A stretch of DNA of 12,173 nt from Bacteroidales bacterium (lineage in GTDB: Bacteria > Bacteroidota > Bacteroidia > Bacteroidales > VadinHA17): assembly GCA_015486475.1 (NCBI GenBank), contig WFRO01000169.1:1-12173 (forward strand), read 5' to 3'. A program made the translations under genes and the position numbers. The notes below the pieces were generated by a model. The model worked only from the letters and a program-made list of their open reading frames with translations, ran no database searches and was not told the DNA's origin. This document shows, piece by piece, positions 1 to 5,521 of this stretch; the first letter of the stretch is position 1; the number at the start of each line of letters is the position of its first letter.

Positions 1-291
1 CTCCTGATCATGCCCCGTGCCCATGACACCATCGAGTTGCACAAGCTCCTGCAGCATTATGACCCGCCGGTGGTACACATCGACAACAGCTTTTTCACAC
101 CGGACGTGGTGGCAGCCATCCGGAACGACGGCGCCCGCGTGTGGATCAACGCCCTTTACTCACCCGATGTGCTGGCAGTAGCCGGCATAAAGACAGGATA
201 CGGAAAGCTTGTAAAAAAAGGCGCCAATATCCTCCAGACCAACCACCCCGCCCTGATGAACCGTTATCTTACCAAAAAAGGATGGAGATAA
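1..291 (+). CDS. C-terminal fragment of a glycerophosphodiester phosphodiesterase-like protein (5' end outside window)
   Basis: The reading frame is open from base 1 (Leu-Leu-Ile before the Met at base 10) to TAA at 289-291, so the Met at 10 is probably internal and the gene begins before the window. About 96 residues are visible. They read like the last strands and helices of the GDPD TIM barrel: a strand with VVHIDNSFFTPDVVAAIRN, then the typical 'RVWINAL' strand, and a final 'GANILQTNHPALMNRYL' segment that matches the usual 'GaDiiqTDrP..l..yL' ending, with Asn-His where many members have Asp-Arg. GDPDs hydrolyse glycerophosphodiesters to glycerol-3-phosphate and an alcohol; related proteins act on other phosphodiesters. 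The catalytic His and Glu residues lie upstream and cannot be checked. Family call is by recalled resemblance only; the following gene starts about 510 bases later. Confidence 0.72.
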   Translation, partial: LLIMPRAHDTIELHKLLQHYDPPVVHIDNSFFTPDVVAAIRNDGARVWINALYSPDVLAVAGIKTGYGKLVKKGANILQTNHPALMNRYLTKKGWR

Positions 292-337
292 GGAAGGAAT
301 GCGTAATTTAGAAGGTCGAAGGATGAAGGATGATTGA

Positions 338-365
338 TGAACACCGAATATTGAACACCGAATGA
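338..365 (+). repeat. 14-base tandem repeat, two copies
   Basis: TGAACACCGAAT followed by two more bases occurs at 338-351 and again immediately at 352-365. It lies in the AT-rich gap after the GDPD-like gene. Function, if any, is unknown. Confidence 0.75.
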
Positions 366-430
366 TGAATTTTGAATGATGATTTATGATAAACTATTAA
401 TGACTACCTAATTTCGCGAGCGAAGCGAGC

Positions 431-518
431 TAATTTCTACCTAATTTCTACTTAATTACAACTAAATGACTACCGAATGACTACCGAATGACCACCGTAT
501 GACTACCGAATGACAATA
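431..518 (+). repeat. Array of eight 11-base units (plus five in the next copy, 592-646)
   Basis: From 431 the sequence can be cut into consecutive 11-mers: TAATTTCTACC, TAATTTCTACT, TAATTACAACT, AAATGACTACC, GAATGACTACC, GAATGACCACC, GTATGACTACC, GAATGACAATA. The second long repeat carries five of them in the same order (592-646). The core pattern is an AT-rich half followed by an ACC/ACT half. The period is close to one helical turn. The difference in unit number between copies points to slippage or recombination within the array. Confidence 0.8.
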
Positions 519-705
519 CAAGGCAGAAGTAATAAGGCAAAAGGCAAAAATCTACTATGAATGACTACCTAATTTCGCGAGCGAAGCAAGCTAATTTCTA
601 CCTAATTTCTACTTAATTACAACTATATGACTACTGAATGACAATACAAAGGCAAAAGTAATAAGGCAGAAGGCAAAAATGTACTATGAATGACTACTTA
701 ATTTC

Positions 706-724
706 ATCCCGACTTCGTCGGGAT
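706..724 (+). other. Perfect hairpin, 8-base stem, TTC loop
   Basis: ATCCCGAC (706-713) and GTCGGGAT (717-724) are perfect reverse complements around a TTC loop. No T-run follows, so it is not called a terminator. It sits between TAATTTC-like spacers in the third repeat copy, about 80 bases before the phosphatase start, where it would fall in a 5' leader if transcription starts upstream. Confidence 0.7.
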
Positions 725-755
725 AAATTTCGCGAGCGTTAGCGAGCTAATTTCA

Positions 756-768
756 GCTGCATAGCAGC
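756..768 (+). other. Small hairpin, 5-base stem, ATA loop
   Basis: GCTGC (756-760) and GCAGC (764-768) pair around ATA. It is the last of the GC-rich blocks set between TAATTT spacers and ends 34 bases before the ATG at 803. It is short and might be only a by-product of the repeat. Confidence 0.5.
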
Positions 769-802
769 GTAATTACCATTGAACAAATAACTTGACACTG
801 CA

Positions 803-3112
803 ATGAAAAAACTGATCTGGACAATTTCACTTCTTTTCACCCCTTTCTTCTTCCTCGGGGCGCAGGAGAAAACCGTGGTACAGCCACTGGACCCGCAGCC
901 GGTGTATGAGATATTGAAATGGAACGTGCATGTAGGTGAGCTGACCCACAAACAGGTCTTCAGCGCGCAACCCTCCCTCTGGAAAAGACAGCCGCTGGGC
1001 AGGATCTGGTGGGAGAAAGACCAGGTGCGCTGGTTCAAGCAACAGTTCACGGTTCCGCCGGAGATGGAAGGCCGTGACCTGATCTTCTACGGCGCCACCT
1101 CGGCCAGGGGATTGCAGGTGTATGTCAACGGCCGTGAGATCATCAACACCGGCGGTTCGGAAGCGCGGGGTGTCCTGACCCGCTGGGCCCGGCCGGGGCA
1201 GAAGTTCATCATCTCCGTGCGGGCACAGAACGACCACTACAGTTGCCGCTTTTACCAGGCCGATGTGGTGGGGATGCCACCCGGATACGGCGACCTCATG
1301 GAGACCCTCGACAAGTATTACGCCATGACTACCGGCGGGGGGATGTCACTGACCTCCTGGAAATGGAAAAAGAACGGCCCTGATAAGGCTTCCGGACCCT
1401 CTTTTGACGACAGCAAGTGGCAGACCGTCCACAATGGTGACAGCTGGCCGGGCGAGTATGAGCATGCCTGGTACCGCACCACCGTCACCCTGCCGGAAAA
1501 GATCGATGATATCCCCGTGGCAGGACAGGAGATCCGCCTCCTGGTCAACGGCAACGACCGTTGTGAGGTATGGATCGACGGAACAAACGCAGGCACCTAT
1601 GACGGCGAAGGGAACATCTCACTCACGCAGGCAGGCAAACCCGGTCAAAAATACAACCTCGCCCTCAAAGTGATCAATAGCCGCGGCAGCGGCGGCCTGC
1701 GCTATGCCCGTGTCATCACCCAAAAGGAGCTGGACCTGCAGGCCGGGCTGGAACAACTGCAACGCCGCCTGCGGCGCGCCGACCGTTTCTTCCGTATGAA
1801 CCCCGTTCCCCAGACCGCCCAGATCGTCGACCTCAACGGGATCCTGAAAAAATATACCGGCGGGAACATACCCCTTGAGACCCTCATCCGGGAGGTGAAC
1901 ATTATTATGGAGCACAAGGAAAAAGTTTATGCGCGTACCCCTGTCTTTGTGGTACCTCCTTACCTGCAGGATGCCGAAGATGACGGCATCACCGTGATGT
2001 GGGAGACCGCCTATCCCTCTTACGGCAAGGTCATCTACGGCGAAGGGACTTCCCTCACCGACACTCTGGTGGAGCTGCCCGATCCCTCGCTGCTTCATGA
2101 AGTGACCATTCCCGGACTGAAAAAAGCCACTACCTATTCCTACAAGGTCGTCACGGGCGATCTCTCCGGCACAGTGCATACCTTCCACACCAAAAAGAAC
2201 CGTGACGAAGACATCCGCTTCATCGTTTACGGCGACAGCCGCACCCTCACCAAGATCCACGAGGGCATCGTGCGTCACATGGTGCCGGAGAAGCCCGACT
2301 TCATCGTCAACGTGGGCGATGTGGTAAGCCGGGGCGCCCGCCTGGACGAGTGGATCGATGAATATTTCTATCCCATTCGTTATGTCAGCGGAGATGTGCC
2401 CTTTTACATCTCCATCGGCAACCACGAATACGGAGGCTTCAACGACCGGGTGCCTCCTTTTGAACAAAGGGTGCACAATCCCCTCACCTCCACCGGCAGC
2501 ACGGAGTATTATTACTCTTTCGATTATGGCAACGCCCATTTCATCTTCCTCGACCCCAACGAATACTCTTTCCCCGACGGCGACGGCATCCTGCCGGAGA
2601 GCCAGCAGTACAAGTGGTTCATAGCCGATCTGGCGAAAGCCAAAAAGAAGAGTGAGTGGATCTTCGTCTTCATGCACCAGCCCCCGTATTCGGACTGCTG
2701 GTCGGGCGGTTATTACGACGGCGAACCGCCCCTGCGGAAGTACATTGTCCCCATCATGGAGGAGCAGGGCGTGGACATCGTCTTCTCGGGACATACCCAC
2801 GACTATGAGCGGGGGCTGCCCCATCCCCCCTACGACCCGAAGACAGGGAAAGGGAACAATGTCGTCTATATCATCACCGGCGGCGGAGGCGCCAGCCTCG
2901 ACAACCACAAGTACCGCGACTGGCCCCAGCTGGACCTGCCCGATCATCCGGCCGAGCCGAACAGCAATGAATACGACGGCGGAAAATACTACAAATTCCA
3001 TTACACCGTGCTGGATATCCACGGCAAGCATCTCTCTTTCAAAGCTATTCAGATCAATGCTGACGGGAGCTGGGGTGGTGTGCTCGACCAGTTTGAATTA
3101 GATCACAAATAA
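803..3112 (+). CDS. Secreted purple-acid-phosphatase-like metallophosphoesterase with two N-terminal jelly-roll domains
   Basis: 769 residues. Residues 1-20 form a signal peptide (MKKLIWTISLLF..., likely cut at GA|QEK), so it acts in the periplasm or outside. Residues about 55-155 and 175-310 look like two galactose-binding-type beta-sandwiches (VYVNGREI near 105; EVWIDGTNAG near 255). A charged helical linker follows, then a fibronectin-III-like PAP N-domain (about 378-468: VPPYLQ, ITVMWET, YSYKVVTG). The metallophosphoesterase domain (about 470-690) shows all metal-binding blocks: GDSR (Asp478), NVGD (Asp506), GNHE (Asn540, His541), MHQPP (His625) and GHTH (His664, His666). The GDxxY block that supplies the Fe(III)-binding Tyr in true purple acid phosphatases is GDVVS (Ser509), so metal use may differ. 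It should hydrolyse phosphate mono- or diesters; the substrate is not evident. The Met at 803 is the only start giving a clean leader. The next gene starts 12 bases after its stop, suggesting co-transcription. Confidence 0.88.
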   Translation: MKKLIWTISLLFTPFFFLGAQEKTVVQPLDPQPVYEILKWNVHVGELTHKQVFSAQPSLWKRQPLGRIWWEKDQVRWFKQQFTVPPEMEGRDLIFYGATSARGLQVYVNGREIINTGGSEARGVLTRWARPGQKFIISVRAQNDHYSCRFYQADVVGMPPGYGDLMETLDKYYAMTTGGGMSLTSWKWKKNGPDKASGPSFDDSKWQTVHNGDSWPGEYEHAWYRTTVTLPEKIDDIPVAGQEIRLLVNGNDRCEVWIDGTNAGTYDGEGNISLTQAGKPGQKYNLALKVINSRGSGGLRYARVITQKELDLQAGLEQLQRRLRRADRFFRMNPVPQTAQIVDLNGILKKYTGGNIPLETLIREVNIIMEHKEKVYARTPVFVVPPYLQDAEDDGITVMWETAYPSYGKVIYGEGTSLTDTLVELPDPSLLHEVTIPGLKKATTYSYKVVTGDLSGTVHTFHTKKNRDEDIRFIVYGDSRTLTKIHEGIVRHMVPEKPDFIVNVGDVVSRGARLDEWIDEYFYPIRYVSGDVPFYISIGNHEYGGFNDRVPPFEQRVHNPLTSTGSTEYYYSFDYGNAHFIFLDPNEYSFPDGDGILPESQQYKWFIADLAKAKKKSEWIFVFMHQPPYSDCWSGGYYDGEPPLRKYIVPIMEEQGVDIVFSGHTHDYERGLPHPPYDPKTGKGNNVVYIITGGGGASLDNHKYRDWPQLDLPDHPAEPNSNEYDGGKYYKFHYTVLDIHGKHLSFKAIQINADGSWGGVLDQFELDHK

Positions 3113-3124
3113 ACTCCGATAAAA

Positions 3125-5311
3125 ATGAGAAAACTGATCCTTAGTACAACCTTATTTATCGCAGGGCTGGTCACCCTGTCCGCACAGACCTGGCAGGACA
3201 AGCCTTTTCAGCAGGACTATGCCAGGAAATATGCCTTTTCCGACCGCAATTATCCCAAATGGAAATTGTACGGTGTCTGTGCCGACCGCAACCGGCGCAT
3301 CCAGGTGCTGTCGAGCAAGAACCTCCTCACCCCCGGCGACAAATATCTGGTGAAAGACGGGCTGTACCGTTTCCTCAACGACGTAGACATTGTGGCCATG
3401 GGCACATACCGGCAACAGTTCATCTACCTGACGCCCGAAGCCCTTTTCAGCAATGCCTGGGCCGGCAAGCTGTGGGTGGAGCATGATATGCCCGGTGCCA
3501 AAGCCTTCTGCATGGGCAAAGATTTTGCTTTCCTCCTGTCCGCCGACGGAAAGTTCGAATATTATGCCAACGGTAAGAAAGCCTGGGAAAAAGAAACCGG
3601 CACTTTCCTGCCTGAAAAGATGATATGGGACGGACAGAACGGTCATTTTCTCGTGCTCACCGGGGATGCCCTTTACACCTTCTCGCCGGACAAAAAGAAA
3701 TGGAAAGAGGTCCACAAAGGCTCCTCGCTGACAGCCCTCACCCTGTGGGGAGACAAGATCGTCCTCGGCACTGCCGACGGTTATTACACCCTCGACAGGA
3801 AAGACTTCAGCAAGAGGGATGAGCTGAACAACAAGCTTCCCTGGCCCGATCTCACCGACGTGGAGGTCATCGGCGGCCGTCTCTGGTTCGGCAGCACGCG
3901 TGGCGCTTTCGTCCTGCGGGATGACGGGGGCTTCGATTATTACGCTTCCCGCCGCTGGCTGGTGGACGACCATGTGACCGACCTGGCGGCAGGCCCCGAC
4001 GGCAGCACCCTGGCGCTGAGCAGCACCGGACTGAGCATCATCGCCTACAAACCCATGACCCTTTACGATAAGGCGATGTATTTCGAGAAGGTGCAGCGCC
4101 TGCGCCATATCCGTTACGGCTTCCAGTCGCGCACCAACCTGCGCATCCCCGGCGACCTTAACACGGCTTATCTGGTCGACTCCGACAACGACGGCCTCTG
4201 GACATCCATGTATCTGGCCGGCGAGCTGTATCGTTATGCAGTCACCAGGTCGGATACGGCGCTGGAGAACATCTATGAAGCTTTCGAGGCTATGGAACGC
4301 CTCACCGCCATCACCGGCATCCCCGGCTTTCCGGCCCGCACCTACGAGCGCAACGGTTACCAGTCGAGTGACGTGGACCCCAATATGCCGGAAGACCAGA
4401 AGATCTGGCGTCTCACCCCCGACGGCCGCTGGCGCTGGAAATCCACCACCAGCAGCGACGAGTCGTGCGGACACTTCTTCGTCTATGCGCTCTTCGCCGA
4501 TATCGTCCCCGACACGGCATGGCGCAACAGGGCCATCCGTCAGATCAAAATAGAGATGGACCACATCATCGACCACAACTGGTATCTCGTCACCTGGAAC
4601 GGCAAGCCTACCCAGTGGGGCCGATGGAACCCCGAATATGTCAACAGCTTCCCACCCAATGTCGGCGACCGGCGGCTCAACTCCACCCTCCTGATCGCTT
4701 TCCTGCAGACCGCCTACCATTTCACCGGCGAGGAGAAGTACAAAAAACTGGCCTATGAGATGATGGATAAATACGGATACCTGGAAAACATCCTGCGGCC
4801 CGCCTCGGAGATCGGCTTTGTCAAAGGGCAACCCCTCAGCGACGGCTGGAATCATTCCGACGACGAGATGTATTTCCTCACTGCCCGCGCCCTCATCAAA
4901 TATGCCTTCACCGACGACCTGCGGAAAAAGTATTTTGAGACAGTGAAAAGCCATTATGAACGGGTCAAACCGGAGAAGAACCCCCTCTGGAACTATATCT
5001 ATGCCCAGGTGGGCGGGAAAGACTACGATCCGGAAAGCTCTGTATGGTGGCTGCAGAAGTTCCCCCTCGACCTGGTGGCCTGGAACGTGGACAACACCTA
5101 TCGCAAGGATATCACCCTCCTGCCACCCAACTTTATGCGGCGCACCTCGGAAGAGGTCCTGCCTCCCGACGAATGTCCCATGGTGCTGCACAACAGTGCC
5201 TATGAGATCAAGGGAGGAGAAGGAGGACGCCGGGAATACCCGCCCTACATCTACACCCTGCCCTACTGGCTGGGGAGATATACCGGGGCGATCAGCGGAC
5301 CGGAAAGATGA
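3125..5311 (+). CDS. Secreted beta-propeller plus alpha/alpha-barrel protein, function unknown
   Basis: 728 residues with a signal peptide (MRKLILSTTLFIAG..., likely cut at SA|QTW). Residues about 25-325 form short repeated beta segments with Trp/Gly ends (KLWVEHDMP, GGRLWFGSTRGAFVLRDDGG, DLAAGPDGSTLALSSTGL), like the Reg_prop-type propellers of Bacteroidota sensors but without any membrane or kinase part. Residues about 340-715 are helix-rich and look like a six-hairpin (alpha/alpha) toroid: DSDNDGLWTSMYLAGELYRY from Asp352, SSDESCGHFF (Asp445, Glu446, His450), and GWNHSDDEMYFLTARAL. Acidic residues at the helix starts would suit a glycoside hydrolase, lyase or epimerase active site, but I do not recognise a named family. 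I recall similar proteins annotated as 'two-component regulator propeller domain' or hypothetical. It begins 12 bases after the metallophosphoesterase stop, so the two are probably one operon. Domain boundaries are by eye. Confidence 0.85.
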   Translation: MRKLILSTTLFIAGLVTLSAQTWQDKPFQQDYARKYAFSDRNYPKWKLYGVCADRNRRIQVLSSKNLLTPGDKYLVKDGLYRFLNDVDIVAMGTYRQQFIYLTPEALFSNAWAGKLWVEHDMPGAKAFCMGKDFAFLLSADGKFEYYANGKKAWEKETGTFLPEKMIWDGQNGHFLVLTGDALYTFSPDKKKWKEVHKGSSLTALTLWGDKIVLGTADGYYTLDRKDFSKRDELNNKLPWPDLTDVEVIGGRLWFGSTRGAFVLRDDGGFDYYASRRWLVDDHVTDLAAGPDGSTLALSSTGLSIIAYKPMTLYDKAMYFEKVQRLRHIRYGFQSRTNLRIPGDLNTAYLVDSDNDGLWTSMYLAGELYRYAVTRSDTALENIYEAFEAMERLTAITGIPGFPARTYERNGYQSSDVDPNMPEDQKIWRLTPDGRWRWKSTTSSDESCGHFFVYALFADIVPDTAWRNRAIRQIKIEMDHIIDHNWYLVTWNGKPTQWGRWNPEYVNSFPPNVGDRRLNSTLLIAFLQTAYHFTGEEKYKKLAYEMMDKYGYLENILRPASEIGFVKGQPLSDGWNHSDDEMYFLTARALIKYAFTDDLRKKYFETVKSHYERVKPEKNPLWNYIYAQVGGKDYDPESSVWWLQKFPLDLVAWNVDNTYRKDITLLPPNFMRRTSEEVLPPDECPMVLHNSAYEIKGGEGGRREYPPYIYTLPYWLGRYTGAISGPER

Positions 5312-5521
5312 GGGAGGATGAGCTGTGGTATTAACCCATCACACCCCCTCGGTCCCCTAAGGGGAAGTCCAACCCACTATGCAATTAATAGAGTGGGCAG
5401 GGGTTCCCCCTTCCCTGGGTACCGAAGCAGGTTCCTGAGCTTGTCGAAGGATGGCGGAGGTACCAGGGGGTCAGGGGGGCGGGGAGGTCAGGTATTATGT
5501 CTGATATATGAATTTTGACTT
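5312..5521. repeat. GC-rich, strand-asymmetric intergenic repeat region
   Basis: This 210-base gap is built from repeat-like pieces. It has a C-rich left side (ACACCCCCTCGGTCCCC) and a G-rich right side (AGGGGGTCAGGGGGG). TCCCC-TAA-GGGGA forms a small hairpin (5353-5365). CCCACT (5373-5378) pairs with AGTGGG (5392-5397). CCTGGGTACC (5413-5422) and GGTACCAGG (5458-5466) form an imperfect inverted repeat whose C-rich/G-rich flanks extend the complementarity. Between these arms lies CCTGAGCTTGTCGAAGG (5433-5449), a motif I recall as a dispersed repeat in many bacterial genomes. A 66-codon open frame here (5318-5518) is rich in Gly, Arg, Ser and Pro and lacks protein-like character, so I do not call a gene. 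No T-run terminator and no clear promoter. Confidence 0.7.
5413..5466 (+). repeat. Imperfect inverted repeat around CCTGAGCTTGTCGAAGG
   Basis: Arms are 5413-5422 (CCTGGGTACC) and 5458-5466 (GGTACCAGG), differing by one base. The 35-base centre contains the CCTGAGCTTGTCGAAGG motif. In RNA this could fold into a long stem in the leader of the GH38-like gene, which starts 56 bases further on. It might also be the core of a small non-autonomous element; no target-site duplication is evident. Confidence 0.55.

Larger units (their letters stand above)
401..780 (+). repeat. Long-period tandem repeat, copies of 161, 129 and a partial about 90 bases
   Basis: Copy A spans 401-561 and copy B 562-690. 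Both begin TGACTACCTAATTTCGCGAG and end with a purine-rich AGGCAAAAAT.TACTATGAA segment. The 32-base length difference is explained by three extra 11-base units in copy A and one extra A in copy B. Copy C begins at 691 with TGACTACTTAATTTC but then diverges: it carries a CCCGAC/GTCGGG hairpin, a GCGAGCGTTAGCGAGC variant of the GC-rich block, and a GCTGC/GCAGC hairpin, ending at about 780, shortly before the phosphatase start at 803. Copies A and B are nearly identical elsewhere, which suggests recent duplication or ongoing homogenisation. The array could be non-functional repeat expansion or could affect expression of the downstream gene. Confidence 0.85.
292..802. other. AT-rich intergenic region made almost wholly of short repeats
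   Basis: This 511-base gap holds no convincing gene. From left to right: a purine-rich GATGAAGGATGATTGATGA-type stretch (about 316-340), a 14-base unit starting TGAACACCGAAT present twice in tandem (338-351, 352-365), a short motif shared with the start of the large GH38-like gene (365-386), a long-period repeat with two copies plus a diverged partial third (401-780), and two hairpins (706-724, 756-768). I could not find a clear Bacteroidota-type promoter (TAnnTTTG with upstream TTTG). A weak 7-of-8 match, TAAATTTC at 724-731, lies inside the repeats and is not called. The region is compositionally unlike the GC-rich genes on both sides. Confidence 0.8.

Noticed and set aside
706..724. Intrinsic terminator
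   Set aside because: The stem is good but no T-run follows on either strand, and it is embedded in the repeat array 415 bases after the upstream stop.
724..731. Bacteroidota -7 promoter element (TAAATTTC against TAnnTTTG)
   Set aside because: The last base mismatches, no TTTG or TTG lies at a suitable distance upstream, and the sequence is part of the AT-rich repeat.
401..780. CRISPR array
   Set aside because: Repeats are contiguous, of unequal length and without unique spacers of constant size; no cas genes are near.
1619..3031. 470-codon open frame on the minus strand
   Set aside because: Antisense to the metallophosphoesterase, whose catalytic blocks fall in this span. No signal or domain in the antisense product.
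3152..5191. 679-codon open frame on the minus strand
   Set aside because: It lies wholly antisense to the secreted propeller/barrel gene, has low-complexity Gly/Val/Glu-rich composition and no recognisable motif or leader. GC-rich codon use of the plus-strand gene explains the lack of stops.
5318..5518. 66-codon open frame on the plus strand
   Set aside because: It translates the GC-rich intergenic repeats into a Gly/Arg/Ser/Pro-rich peptide without a recognisable leader or fold.
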